From positions 26,477,932 through 26,541,931 of the forward strand of contig LS997566.1 of the NCBI GenBank assembly GCA_000469685.2: a stretch of 64,000 nucleotides of DNA, read 5' to 3'. This document shows positions 12,897 through 36,819 of the stretch, one piece after another. Below the pieces are notes generated by a model. It ran no database searches. It saw only the letters and a program-made list of their open reading frames with translations, and had not been told where the DNA came from. This stretch comes from Haemonchus contortus. Its lineage: Eukaryota; Nematoda; Chromadorea; Rhabditida; Trichostrongylidae. Position 1 is the first letter of the stretch; each line of letters starts with the position of its first letter. The position numbers were made by a program, and so were the translations under genes.

Positions 12897-13318
12897 CAGC
12901 TCGGGGTGCTAAGTGGGTTGGAGGGGGACCAGGCGGCGCGGCTCCCTGCCGAAACGGTGTTTAGGGACGTTTCATAGTTTTTTATGTTGTAACTGTGTAT
13001 TTTTCACCTAATTTTAGGAAGGGGGGGGGCTCCTGGGTGGGTGAGCCAATTGTACGTCCAACTTTTATCTCAACTCAGCTTTTTACACGAGACAACCATC
13101 TCACCCACCCCCGGAGCCCCTCCCCTTATTAAAAAATTGGTTTTATCGGCTTAGAAGAAGTGTATCCTTATTATGCAAGCATAATGTTTGTTCTGAATCA
13201 CGAAACACGTCAGTACAACCTTACCATTCCTTCCCAGACTCAGGCCCACTGCTGTCTTGCTGGAGAGCGCAGGGTGCCGCGCCGCGTGGTCCCCCCCAAC
13301 CCACTTAGCACCCAGCTC
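12897..13318. mobile_element. Fold-back element with long inverted ends
   Basis: Arms at about 12897-12950 and 13270-13318 are inverted copies (CAGCTCGGGGTGCTAAGTGG against its complement), each followed inward by a GGCGCGGC block. A second, inner inverted pair at 13020-13055 and 13105-13130 (CTCCTGGGTGGGTGAG against CTCACCCACCCCCGGAG) sits in the middle. Non-coding. Confidence 0.55.
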
Positions 13319-13503
13319 GGTTATGCTATCTATGGTCAACGCGAACATCTACTTGATGCAGTCTGTGATAGGCTACGATTGCAATCTAACACGTGGCAGA
13401 TGTGGAAAAGAAGGCTTATTCGTGGCATACTCTCATTCTGCCCTCATTTCGGCGTGTACATTGAACGAGACCTCGTACATACGGGCTGGAAGACAAGAAG
13501 AAC

Positions 13504-15275
13504 TCAACTTCTGAAATGAACATGAAGGAGTGCAACTTAAAATAGAACTTACATGGTAGGATTTCCAAATATTTCGATATTAGGTGCTCTAACGACAAAA
13601 ACGCTATCCTCCATCATCGAGCTTTCACTGGTTCCAGACGATGATGCTGTCCTATCTCCTGAAGAGTTAGCACTCAAAGATTCATCCATTCTTTGTAAGG
13701 TAAATATTAGGCTGAATGTGATCGGTGATTATTGGATTAGGAGGTAGGTAGTATGACTTATGGTAACCACTCATCGTTCCAAGAGTTGATGAAAAAATAT
13801 AGGTGAATCCAAAAGTAGGTAATATTTAGATAATATCCTTGCGCTCTCGATTTTTGGGTTAAGGTTCTGGCAGAAGGGCTTGCAAGGTTGAAAATATAGA
13901 GTAGTCTTACTAGTGCTCTCCGGTCCAGTGCTTGTGCATATATCAGTTTTCGATGGTGCTCTGGAATAGTGCAATATCCATTATCATTCCGAGGTTATGG
14001 AAATGTTGAAGTGAAGAAAAAATTTAGAGCATACCTGCTTCGGGTCGATATTGTCTCGCAAATAATGTTCTTCTGACTTGTATTATCTTCGAACGGCACC
14101 GTCTGAAAGCAAGTAATAGTTTTGCTTTCAGTTTTATTCAAGTTTCAACTGCCTCAAACTCCCAAAAGACATGTACTGTTGGGGAGTGTAGAATGAAAGT
14201 TGACTGCAGATTTCACTATGTCGCTTACTTCGTCTTTCACGCATCCCATGGCAACCCGAACCTTTCCATCCTCCTCACCATGTAAGGGGAAATCAAATTT
14301 CATTTCCTGCGCTTGAACAGCCACCTAGAGTGGTAGCCTTTTAACAACGTATATTCCACATTTTAGACTTTGAGGAAGGGGCAAATGTGTGAAATACCTA
14401 CCGTAGACTCTGGAATACATGTTGAATAATTCAGGGAGGAGTATACACTGAAACGATTAAAATGGGCTTTATCTTCCACGGGAAATACTGACCTACCTTC
14501 AACTCAACGACTCAAATAGTTTTTTCTTGCACCTAAAACTACCACCAGGCGCAACTATCAATGAATGCTTCAAAAAATGTTGAAATAACGTGAAGTGCAC
14601 ATCGAAATTTTTGCGTAGGATAATGAACAAATTATAAAGATCCATACCATAGCTCCAGCTCAGATTCACCGTGGTTCAGTCTTTCCGATTCTGCATGACA
14701 CTTTTTTTCCGCGCTGTCACTTTGGCTGGTTTCCATGTTCTGATCTATCTAAATTTTCTACACTGGACCAGCAGTAATCAAAGCAGAAAAGAGTGAATGA
14801 GAGTCAAGCAATTAGCAGCAGATAACCAATATCTAAATCAATGGACATCGAACAACCACTGTTCAGACATGAGCCTGGAGATTTTGTTGAGTGAGCACGA
14901 TATGTCAAACCACCCTCAACAGAGTATGAAACGGACTACACGTCGCAATGCAGGAACTTTACCGAGGAACTAGCGAATCTTCTTTCTTTCCAGCTACCTT
15001 AGTAATTACCTGCTCAGTCGGCTCCGTATTGCTACCACCAAGCGCTTCCGTAGCCGTATTAGGCTCATCTATATTCAACTGGATTTGGTAACGACCCGGC
15101 TGAAATTGGAAGGGCCGTCGTAGTATACCACCTTCAGAAGGATGTCCGGAATACAAGTAGTACTGACCTCATTCTTCACATTGCAATCAGAAGCACCACC
15201 TTCTGTGAACTGGTTTTCTTCACCATTTTCTGACGGAAAAGAAGATGGTAAGGATTGTTCGTTTTCTTCCAAAAC
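13504..15275 (-). CDS. Multi-exon gene for an acidic Ser/Glu-rich protein, function unknown
   Basis: Exons in order of transcription: 15168-15275, 15010-15099, 14648-14748, 14402-14447, 14229-14324, 14035-14102, 13911-13960, 13553-13658, 13504-13510 (TGA). Every intron has GT/AG ends, mostly TTTCAG-type acceptors, and the phases fit across all eight junctions, which is strong evidence of a real gene. The product is low-complexity and acidic early (EENEQSLPSSFPSENGEEN, ESERLNHGESELEL) with scattered cysteines, and has an apolar C-terminal stretch (VFVVRAPNIEIFGNPT). No domain is recognised. The first exon is uncertain: 15745-15852 has a matching phase and donor but overlaps the better plus-strand exon starting at 15746. 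Confidence 0.65.
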
Positions 15276-15745
15276 CTAGAGGTAATTTTGAGGGATGATA
15301 AATACAACCTAGTATCAAAAACAGTAATTTTATTATGCATAAAACCAGCGCTAGGGGGGTACGGAATGGCAAATATGGTTATGATACGCGATCGGCTTAA
15401 AAGATCTGACACCCACGCCTTAGGCATCTGATTGGAGTCGAAAATTTCCGAATAACCAAACTTGCTGATGAACGATTAGCAGGATGAATTCACCTGCACA
15501 AAACGCATAATGCCTGTTTTCGGGAAAAAACCCATCTAACGGTTTCCGAGAGTTGCGAAATGGTTTTCAACCCCTGTTGTCTGGATTGATGTTCGTGTTT
15601 AGCGGGTCGGACAACCTCATAGGGCAGATTTCAAGCCATATCTACTAGCGGGAACTATGCCCTAATTTCTGAAATGAAGGCAGTAACGAAGATAGGAAAT
15701 TGGCCGCAAACTTTTAGAATTTTACTACCAGAAAAAACACCTACC

Positions 15746-16092
15746 ATGTCCTCTTGGAGTTCGTATACACGTTCTATGCGTTCCGTCCTTCTGCTGCGAT
15801 GCAGCCATGCGAAAGGATTCAGTAGCGAAGCAATTCCAGAAAGCAGTGTCATATATGAGAGACTAAATACACCATTTGATATACAGTGGTATAACAAGGA
15901 CCACAAAAATTATCTTGCAGCTATTGTGAGAGTAAAAAAACTGGAGATTCAAGCAGGAAATAAGCACATTTCGTAAGTGTCCCGATCAATAAACATTGTT
16001 TTGTTTCCCGCCTCTTTCAAATGAAGCTTGGCTGTCTACAAGTTCCGCAGTTCAGTTCGGTGGTTTCAAGATGCCCTAATATCAAAAATAGC
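15746..16092 (+). CDS. 5' end of a plus-strand gene with a mitochondrial-type presequence
   Basis: Exon 1 15746-15972 starts at ACCATGTCC, 25 nt after an acceptor-like AACTTTTAG, and ends at donor GTAAGT. Exon 2 16051-16092 has acceptor GTTCCGCAG and donor GTAAGA; the phases agree. The N terminus (MSSWSSYTRSMRSVLLLRCS) is rich in Ser and Arg with no acidic residue, typical of a mitochondrial targeting sequence. It is followed by a soluble, charged segment (YERLNTPFDIQWYNKDHKNY). No family recognised. Later exons would lie beyond 16092 and were not found. It would run divergently from the minus-strand gene ending at 15275. Confidence 0.45.
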
Positions 16093-16124
16093 GTAAGAAG
16101 TCAAAATGACCTTCAGCAGGAGGT

Positions 16125-16366
16125 CCTGGGGTGTGGTGCGTTAGGAACGAAATGGTCGCATCGCGGTGGGAGGGGCGTCGTGCGCGATGGAATGTAGCAG
16201 GATGCAGCAGTAGGTAAGAAATACAAGAACAAAAGTACTAATAGTAGAATTATGCATAAAATAATGATCGCATATCGATTGAGCTGTATGAAGGTCGCTA
16301 GAGCTGTAATAACGGCGAATGAGTGGTCCGCGACAGCCGCGTGCGACAAATCGATTACCCAAAATC
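16125..16366. repeat. 242-bp dispersed repeat, copy 1
   Basis: Aligns end to end with 56009-56250, same orientation and same length, by eye roughly nine bases in ten identical (CCTGGGGTG... to ...GATTACCCAAAATC). No terminal inverted repeats are visible. Class unknown. Confidence 0.7.
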
Positions 16367-16369
16367 GTT

Positions 16370-17234
16370 CCTAACGCCCGTCTCCCGGAGGTCCTGAGAT
16401 AGCTTACTGATGGCTTTTCAGTCGATTGAGTAGCCAAAGGTATGCTTGAAATAACTATGAGCGGTGCTGCGCGTAATTCAAAAACAGACAATCGATACAA
16501 GTGGCCTATCAATCAGTGACGTTTTCACTGCTATGACTGCTCTCTCTCTAATTGATCTGACTTATAGAATGCCCCTGCTTTCTGCGCAACTGATTTCGAG
16601 TCATTCGAGCCACTCATTTTCCTATCACCTTTGAGTTGGATCCTTCACGAAGCGCCAACGCCAGGATGCTCACAGAATTCAACGACGTGCATTTTTCAGC
16701 AGGCAAACGACGAAAGACACGTAGCTGACCATGCGTTGACGACGCAGGACAGATTGCGTCTTGAGCTGCGTGAGCGGTATCGATCCGTGTCCAGCGTTGC
16801 TAACGCGTGGCCAGCAACGATATCGACTGGCCGGTCGTACGTTGAAACAATGCACGTCACTGAACTCTAGAAGTAACAAAGCACCCGTAGCGTTTGTGCG
16901 CTGAAAAGGTTACTAGGCCCGAATCACTTCCCCCATTTTTTCGGGAGGTTTGAGGTTGCGGTTGTATGGTTCATCTGTATCGTCAGTACATCAGATGATA
17001 TTTCCTGAATAGAAATAGCGGGAAATAGTCGGTTGTGGGTGCATCTTCTGACCAATATCGCGCGGCAGATAACGTAATTTTCTACGAAAAACTCGAGGTT
17101 TTCCCTTCTCAACGCGTGATTGCGCGGCGCGTCGTTTACAGTGAGCGTGACATTTTCGGGCGGTTCCAAGACAGTAGCACACATGCGCTACGCCACGGTC
17201 ATTGGTTTTTCGCAATTTCACGACAATTCCTGTA
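16370..17234. other. Stretch without supported genes
   Basis: Could contain introns or exons of the gene starting at 15746, but no splice-supported exon in the right phase was found. Confidence 0.3.
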
Positions 17235-17500
17235 TTATGACCTCCGATTTCTGTAGAGACTTACATAGCTTGATGCTAATACAGATCGAAATCACAGTCT
17301 TGGAGTTTTTTTTTTTAACTCCACATGGCTCACTTCACTCCGCAATACTCACTCTCTTCCTTTGCTGGATTTTCCATGTCACTACCTTCATCGTAATCAT
17401 AAAGTTTTGCAGACGGACAGACCGATAAACCGACACACCGACAAATACCCAAACCGACAAACCGACACACCACGTTACAGCTTTATGAATAGGTGAGGTA
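17235..17500 (+). repeat. Dispersed repeat family R, copy 2
   Basis: Shares with 7040-7425 the landmarks ACCTCCGATTT, TAATCATAAAG and GACGGACA, then a short run of ACCGACA units. Useful as an empty-site reference for the insertion at 50273-54704. Confidence 0.65.
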
Positions 17501-18440
17501 TGAAAAGCTCGACGGTGACACTGGTCTGTGTTAAGTAATGACAATGTTGCAAATCACCTGTGCCAAACAGCGAGGAGCTACGACAACAGGGTTGTTAAGT
17601 TTGCTGCGCTTTTCGTATGCTTATTAGAGCTCTACCACTTATATTCTACACGGAGCAGTTAGTGTACACAAATGAGAAATGCAAACAGAGGTGGAAGTTA
17701 TGGCAACAGATAGAAGTGGATAAAGAGAATGGATTCCGCTATAGAGATAGGTCTGAAAAGGTGTATGGCTGACAGGTCGTTTCCACTCATTCTGGCTTCT
17801 CCTATTGCTGCTTTCAGACTTCAACGACGCAACCGACGCGTCCGACCGACGTTGTTGCCAGCTATGTGTTGACAACACTGAACGCTGATGGATCATGTGT
17901 CAGTGCTCTCAACAATTGGCAAGCGTCGCCGTCTGTCAGACGCGCGCCGGAAGCGTCAGCCGTCGGTTGCATCGTCGAGGTCTGAAAGCGGCCTGTGGCT
18001 GGCTCGGAGTTTGCTATTTCATCCACTCATTATGGGGCATAACAGCAGCGTCACTTTAATTCTTGGCGAGTGTAGTTCTAACATCAGAAACCTCCGATAA
18101 GAGAATTGCATGCGATGCTAAATGGTTAATAACTACTCATGCCTGAAGGCGATCAACATAATGGTAAGTTTTGTATTATCATGACTACAATAGAAAATTT
18201 CGAGAAAATAATTAGTCCAGTCTTCACATATCATAAAGTGAGCTTTTCAATAAGTAATAATAAATAAATAATGACTGCTTTAGAAGTCGGATCAGCCGGG
18301 ACTGCTACGTGGAAAAATGTTATTTGACATGTCCTCCTTGTTCGACATGATTGTAACATCAAGATCGTGTTTTAACATGTCCTGGCTGTCGTTCCTTCCC
18401 GTCCGCTTTTTTTTGTTGAATCCGCGCGTGTGTACGGGTG
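17501..18440. other. Stretch without supported genes
   Basis: Short unsupported frames only; AT-rich part near 18180-18280 (ATAATAAATAAATAA). Confidence 0.35.
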
Positions 18441-18442
18441 CG

Positions 18443-18830
18443 CTCCGTTTCGCGCGTCCGTCGAAACCAGGTTACGCCGCAGCCATCGCACGCGGCGCGT
18501 CAGTCCGCGATTCTGGACGGATGTCGCAGTTGCCAATGGAGCATAAGGTCGCGCGCTTGGTCCACGGCAGCCAGCTCAAAGAGAAGATAACACGGTCTAG
18601 TGCAAATCATTCGCTCCATTGACATTTACACTGGTACGCAATCCCATTTCAAGATCGATTGGGCTGCTGCGTGCACGAAGTGGGCGCGGTGACCTAGTTT
18701 CGACGGACGCGCGAAACCGGCGCTTACCCGTGTTTACAGAGAGATGCGTTACGTTCAGATGGTCGATAAAACTAGGTCACGCTGCGCCCGTCGCTCGCGG
18801 CGCGGCCCACTGTGATATTGGGATGGACAA
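18443..18830. repeat. GC-rich dispersed repeat (GCGCGTCCGTC family)
   Basis: The part at 18443-18625 matches the reverse complement of 39004-39198 (TTTCGCGCGTCCGTC ... CTTGGTCCACGGCAG ... GTGCAAATC). A partial related unit follows in opposite orientation at about 18690-18830. Much more GC-rich than its surroundings, which suggests a mobile sequence of unknown class. Confidence 0.55.
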
Positions 18831-19889
18831 CCGTGTAATGGTTCGCGGCTTGAATTAAATCGCCGCTAGAGAAAATTTGAGTACAACATCGATGAAGCGG
18901 CGCTTATGCACTTTTCTAGATGGGAATCTGAAGGGAATCTCCCTTGACTCACCACCTTTCTTCCTTGTTTTAATACCCTATTTTCTATATAGAATTGAAG
19001 TCGACACACCTTATTCTTCTTAACTTTGCTTCTTCGACAAACAGATTCAAATCATTAAACTAGTTATATCATTCAAATCATCAGGACAGGAATGGACTTT
19101 TCTTCGTACAGCGTAGGCGATGGGCGGTTGTCTGGCTTGGTTGGCATAACTACTATCCCTATCTACCAGGATGTGATACTTATCAAGTGATCGAGTGACA
19201 CCCCTGCTTAGCAATAGCTCCGATTCAATTCGTATGCAATTCTATTAGTTTCAACGATTCAAAAATTCCATAATCTGATCAGAAATCAAGGCTGCGCTGG
19301 CTTGAAACAAACGCAGTGTGGCCAGTGGCTGCTTTCATAGTCCGCCGGCCAGCCAGCCGGTTGGCGGACTATGAACGCAGCCGGTGAGGAATAAGGATGC
19401 GTAGTCGATTTGACGCGCACAACTGCATATTTAAGTTATACAATAGCAATTATCAGCCGATCCCGATCACGCTACAACAGGAAATTAGCAGAATAAAAAC
19501 GTGGGGATAACTAGCGCCTTTTCCGCGAGAGCATCTTAATCGCGCCTAAACTTGCACTCCGAAAAGTAAATTTAAAGATTTTGTGCCGAAGTTATCTCAT
19601 TTTGTATCGTAGCTATATAGTTTCCGTGAGTGGTCCATTGTAGGATTAACAGTGAGCCCTTATCCTTCATTCCCTCATTTTTATGGTAATGCAAATTAGC
19701 AGAACCCAACATCTGTTGAAAATTTTACGGACCTCAATTTCAGATTAGGCATACTTTATTACTTACACCAGTCGGTTCGCCCGGTTGACGCCGAGCTTCC
19801 CTCCTTCTTATGATAGAGTTGTAACAGTCGGCGAACCTTCGGTGAAACAAGTGATTTTTTTGGAACACGAAACCTGATAGAGGACTGAG
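18831..19889. other. Stretch with a small hairpin at 19336-19373
   Basis: Only an imperfect inverted repeat (CATAGTCCGCCGGCC / GGTTGGCGGACTATG, 13 of 15 pairing) stands out. No genes supported. Confidence 0.4.
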
Positions 19890-20600
19890 AGGGGATGCTG
19901 GTCCTGTCACCTGCCAACAGTGTTCCCACTTGCCTCCTGGATTCCTGCCAAATTTTGGCGCTCTAGGTCCAGTTTGACATTTTTGAGCAAGCTTCGTCCC
20001 TTGTGGACAGAGCCCGGTCCTGTCACACACCATGACTGTTCTCATCTTGCTGCCTGTACTCCTTCCCAATTTGAACGTTCTCGGTTCAATGGAAAGGAGT
20101 GATGATTTCCCGCTCAAACAATTATTTCGCAAAAACCCCGCCCCTGTGGGCGGAGTCCGGTCCTGTCGCTCACCGCTAGTGTTCTCATCCCGTCGCCTGT
20201 CCTCCTCCCAAAATTAAACTTTCTAGGTGCACGGAGACAGGAGTTATGATTTCACGCTTAAACATTTATTTCGCACAAGCTCCACCCCCTGTTTGCGGGG
20301 TCCGGTCCTACTGCCAACTTTAAGCGTTACCACTCTGCCTCGAGTACTCCCACCAAAATTGAACACTCCAGGCTCACGGGACAAGAGTTATGATTTTCTG
20401 CTCAAACAATTATTTCGCACAAACCCTGCCCCCTGTGGGCGGGGTTCAGTCTTGCCACTCACCATGAGTATTCCCATCCTGCCGCTTGTACTTCCTCCAA
20501 GTTTGAACGCTTTAGGTCCACGGGGACAGGAATTATGAATTTCCGGTCGGACAAACACACAGACATTAGCGCGTTATATATAGTAGGATAGAGTGAGTGT
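19890..20600. repeat. Tandem satellite, about 142-bp unit, 4-5 copies
   Basis: Each unit contains a variant of CCCTGTGGGCGGAGTCCGG, then CTCACC, a CTCATCCTGC-like block, CCTGTACTCCTCCCAAATTT and a final GGAACAGGAGTTATGATTT-like block; spacing between equivalent points is 140-143 bp. The last unit ends in ACAAACACACAGACATTAGCGCGTTATATA. Single units with the same ending sit beside the CA microsatellites at 24510-25500 and 28270-28710. Confidence 0.8.
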
Positions 20601-20665
20601 CATGGGTAATGGCCGTAATTTACGGTTTTAAAATGCCCCACCACTCATAGTATCAAGTCTAAACC

Positions 20666-20800
20666 GTGCCTAAGGTTGACAAGCTACGACCGTACCGCGT
20701 TCCATTAGAGAATCGGCAGGAAATTGAACGTGAATCGGAGGAATGTTGGGAACTGACTTATAGAGCCAAGTACGAGGAAATTCGCGTCTTCATCAGTGTT
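20666..20800 (+). other. Possible exon, unassigned
   Basis: A charged open stretch (VDKLRPYRVPLENRQEIERE) has protein-like composition, but its acceptor is weak (GCCTAAG) and it could not be joined to any neighbouring exon. Confidence 0.25.
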
Positions 20801-21048
20801 AGTCAGAAGTTTCTGATCGAGACCAATTGCACAAGCTTTCATGTTGTCAGGGTTCAGGTATTAGTTGTTCAAGTGTTGAGTAGTAGATTAATGTTTATTC
20901 AACTGTACTTTTCATCTATGAGAGATGGTTTCCTTAATCTGGGTTTTCCACAGTCTCGATAGCTGTCTCCCTGAAAGCGGGCGTATTAATCTTGTATTGG
21001 TGTGTCAAAAAAGAAAAACAAAAATCGCAGCTTCACACACATTAGCTA

Positions 21049-21647
21049 TTAGGTTGATGCATAATTATTGCCGATTTTTTCCAGCAAATTTTACTTGAAG
21101 AAACGATGGAAAGAAACGACGAAAGAAACTCATAGATATTCAGCAAAGACATGTTCGAATAATTACTCTAAAACGTATCCACAATCCACGTCAAGCACTG
21201 CTTCTCATTTTTTGCTTCGCAGCCGGATCCCACAGGCGAAGAAGTTTCGTTCCTCGGAGGCGATCCTCACCTTGACATCGGCCACCAACTCGTCCATTTC
21301 GTCTAAGGCCTGTTTGCTAGCCAATCTTTCAACGAACGGGTGATGTGATAACTTAGAAGTTTTTATGGGTTAATATGGAGATTTGGGAGCGAATCCCAGT
21401 ACTCAGTTTTCTTTGGCTAATTCCATCGCCAAAAAGATCGTTGAGATCGCGTAATGAGTGTGCCACCTTCCATCGTTTCTCGAGGTAATAGAGCATAATG
21501 TGGCGAGTAAGAAGATGACTTTCCAGACATATTTCTATCAAGGAAAGCGAGTAGATTATTTCTGATAAAATCTCGACTTCGACATTGAAATTTTATGGAG
21601 AGAAAAGAAGCCGCGAAGAAATCCGCAATAATTATGCATCAACCTAT
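21049..21647 (-). mobile_element. Mariner deletion derivative
   Basis: 599 bp flanked by TA duplications (21047-21048 and 21648-21649). Inverted ends TTAGGTTGATGCATAATTATT match over more than 25 bp. On the minus strand it keeps scraps of a mariner transposase: an N-terminal HTH part (HSLRDLNDLFGDGISQ) and a C-terminal end (SEERNFFACGIRL), with the catalytic middle missing. A fragment of another copy lies at 3819-4025. Confidence 0.8.
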
Positions 21648-22084
21648 TATTTCAAAGAGCTCACAGCTCAAACATAAGGCATAAGATAAAATTAAAATCA
21701 CTTTCGAAGTGACTATTCTTCTTGTCTTTTTCTCTATCTGTGTCCTTTATTTAACTGTGGCCTTCCCTATCGCAAACGTGATAGCCACAGAGGAATAAAT
21801 GGAGGAGCTAGGAATCTGGAAAGCATCAGTTTCGAGACACTCTCCTCGTTTTGGGAAGAGTGTATCGAAGCTGAAAAAGCAGGCAAATGCAATACACATT
21901 GTCTATCTGAATTGATCACACGCTTCTATGCCGTATTTGCAACAATAATATGCCATTGATCTATAAAAAGTAGCTTTGTCGTCCGGGCTGAGGGTGCAGG
22001 AGCAGCTGGGAATGCAGGTGAATTTATTTCGGAAGAATCACGATCAAAGGAAGTGCCCAGACGGGGGGGACATTTCAGGATATT

Positions 22085-33542
<11,458 letters not shown>

Positions 33543-33914
33543 CTTCGTTGAAGAGTACTCTGGAGTCTTGCTCAAGTTTTAGCTGTCTCCGTCTACTATT
33601 TTATGTGTGTATTCAATTTCGACATGTAGATGAAGATTGTGCTGTGGAGAAGTGCTAGGGTTCGTGGGAATGATATCTATGGATTGAGATTCCGCGTGAC
33701 TTGTGTTTTCAGGGATAAGCCCTCTTAAAGACAGACGGACGGACCGTCATAGAGCACCACTGATCATACGAGCCTGACAACACTCAGTGCAAAAATTCTA
33801 CGCAAAAATTTTTTTCCATTCATCCAGGGACAGCGTCTGAGAGTCTGAAGGCTCCGCTCTCTTTATATGTAAATGCAATCTAGTAAACGAACCAACAGAA
33901 TTAGCAGTAACTTG

Positions 33915-35880
33915 TAGCTTTTAACAAGGAAGGTCTTTCAAGGCGTGGAAGGAATGCTTTTTGAAAATGGTTTTTGCATGGTGTAGGGGCATGAGCACTG
34001 AGTATAGAACTATGGCCCATTTCCGCTAAATGGCCTTCTAAATGCCAAAAAAGAAGTGAAAATGATTTTGTCAGAAATTGCCGTTTTAACCACATAAGCG
34101 TCGTTTGTTTCAATCATGGCGTCGGCTGTCCGCGCAGTGAAGGCGCCAGTGGGCTGCGCATGAAAATAACGTGAAAGGTAGCCAGAAAGGGAGCCACATG
34201 TTGAAAAGTACGGGGAAGTTTCATATGAGCTGTCCACGGTTTGCATGCTGGCGGTCGCGGATGGCGTGGTGGATAGCGATGTGGACTCCCAGTTGGGACG
34301 ACTAGGATGGGTTAGTCCGGATCTCCGAGGCTCAGGCGTTTTTGCATTTTATGCTGCCACCTCCAAATTAGCTCCATATTGCACCAAGGCCAAAGGAAGT
34401 GCCTGACTGGTCATGGTCATGAACAGATTCAGCCAGGCACATAAACTCTACGAGTCGTTGGAATGTGATGTGTGGAGCACTATTAGTGGAGGAGATTCCA
34501 AGCTTCACGCTCCCAGGAGTAATAAGGGGTCTCTTGATTTCAATGGGAGCTGTCCTCGACTTCGTTCGTCAATGCAAAGACAACAGGATTCCCATTCTCA
34601 TTGTAGCTCCCTATTCCGACCTTTCTTTGGGCGTCAAACAAGGACTCTTGTGGGAAAACGAAAATTCTCTTTTATTTCGTCTTTATGGCATCCATGTGCA
34701 TTAGGCTTGATATAAAAAGCTGTCAGCCCTGAAGGAAATTATGCTAGGGCCGGATTACTAGATTAATCATTACCAGAAATCGTTTCGGGAAACTTTTACG
34801 AGTTTTGCATTTGGAAATGCCAATGACGACCGTCTTTTCAAAACATCTCATTTTTTGCCCCTCTACAATCGCAAGATTAGAAGATTCTTTAGAACCACGC
34901 TGTATGCAGTTTCATTTAGACCTGATGTAATGTTTTGTGAAGAGAATTGAAAGAAAATGGAAATGTAAATTAATGAAACAAAAAATACAACTGCAGTAAC
35001 ATGTAGACTGCATGGTCGTCAATGGGTTAATGACTAGATGAGGGGCCCGGGCGACACCCGTTCCCAACCTACGATCCCCTAAATTCACGACCTGCTATGA
35101 AGGGAGGCAGAACGCGATCAAGAAGGACATTGCTGAGGCGATGTGTCTGCAGATGATACTGATCGTGAGGAGAGAAGGACATGGAGATGACCAACCCCAA
35201 CAGTGGACAAAAACCCTTCAACGGCGCGAGATCAGCTATAGTAAAAAACGGTGAAATCATCGAAATTAGATGAACTTTCATAGGTTTTGAAGGAATCCGG
35301 TCGAAATAAACCAACAATCAAACCATTACTGTCCAAATCACTCAAAGATTTGTATGGACTGTGCCATGTCCATGCAATGTCCTAAGATCAGATGATATGA
35401 TATCGAGTTTTTGACTACCAAAATGATGTCATACCAAATTACTAACATTTTATCAAGTGGATGAACTCTCGATGTGATTGAAGCAAAAAGCCGATCTGAT
35501 AAAAAAGCTACGTGAGGAAGTTGAGGGGGGGGGGTGAAGGGGGACTCCTGGGAGCGTGAAGCGCGGATGCTCCTCCATTGATAGTGCTCTACACATCAAA
35601 TTCTAATGACTCGTGGAGGTTATGTCCCTGGCTGGTACTGGTCACGACCATGACCAGTCAGGCACTCGCTTTGGCCCTGGTGCAAAATGGAGCCAATCTG
35701 GAGGTGGCAGCATTAAATGCAAAAACGGCAATTCCTGACAGAATCATTTTCACTTTTTCTGGCACTACAAGGCCATTCAGCGGAAATGGACCTTAGTTCT
35801 ATACTCAGTGCTCATGCCCTTGCGCCATTCTCAAAAAGCGTCCCACACCCTGAAAGACTTTCCCTGTAAGGGGCCACTTA
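33915..35880. repeat. Inverted pair of a dispersed repeat
   Basis: 33915-34520 and 35530-35880 are inverted copies: GAGCACTGAGTATAGAACTA in one is complemented in the other, as are CATTTCCGCTAAATGGCC, CATGACCAGTCAGGCA and CTCCTGGGAGCGTGAAG. The left copy has about 255 extra bases (34092-34345). The space between (34521-35529) has no firm gene; short frames at 34413-34715 are unsupported. Confidence 0.6.
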
Positions 35881-36815
35881 CCGCATGCTGGTGATGCATG
35901 TTAATTTCAAGCGACAATATAACTTATCCTTCCCAGTTTAGCTCATGAGCTCAGAGAAACGGAGAGAACCATAACTTTGTCCTTAATTTACCACAACTGG
36001 TACCACACTTAGTATCACACTCGAATTCTCAGTGTCACCGTTGATACTCAGCGGAACCAAATGTCTTCAGGTCGGGCTCAGTGACTTTTCAAACAACTAA
36101 TCTCTGTCGAAGCAAACCTCCGTTAGAATATCCTCCATTTTTGATGCATCATCGACTCCAGATAATTTCGCTTGGTCTTTGGCTTCACGATATGTAATGC
36201 GATCATTGGTAGAATAGGTGATGACCTTTAAAACTTTTCAAATAAGCGCTTTGTCATGTTTTTTTCGCAACTGTCATTTCTGTACAAGTGTATAAGAGGG
36301 ACGATGTCAAGCGGTGAGGGGCGGCAATCAGCAACTTTTGTTTACTGTCCTAATCAGGATCTTCATGTACACTTATCAATTGAATACCAATTGCACTCAT
36401 TCCCAGTTTAAGCCCCAGAACAACTCACCGAATGCATTTTCACTGAAGCCAAAGAAATGAATGAACCATTACTCCCTTTCGTAACGGTGTCTATGATGCT
36501 GTTCACTTCAGAGGAGGACATCTTCGGCTGAGCCAGAAATTGTGTGAGATCGAGCTAAACAATGACCATTTTCCGTTTGACCGGTAGTAGCGATAATCAG
36601 ACTCAGAATATAATAAAGTTGTAACATACATGTATTTTCTTGCTGTATTTGGCATAATTATCACCACATCTAATGGAATGTCCGTAGTTAATAATTAAAA
36701 GTGTTAACTGAAATGGCTGTTTAAACAAAGAACGAGTCGTTAAAACACCGTGAGTCGTGGAAGTTTTACTTTGATCGTACTGGACTCTTACTTTATAGAA
36801 ATCGTAATCGCATAG
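35881..36815. other. Stretch without supported genes
   Basis: No repeat ends, domains or joined exons seen. Confidence 0.35.
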
Positions 36816-36819
36816 CGGC

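Noticed and set aside
15745..15852. First exon of the 13.5-kb gene
   Set aside because: Phase and donor fit, but the plus-strand exon at the same place has the better protein character; kept only as an alternative.
19890..20600. CRISPR-like array
   Set aside because: Units are about 142 bp, diverged along their whole length, with no short constant repeat alternating with unique spacers; the genome is eukaryotic.
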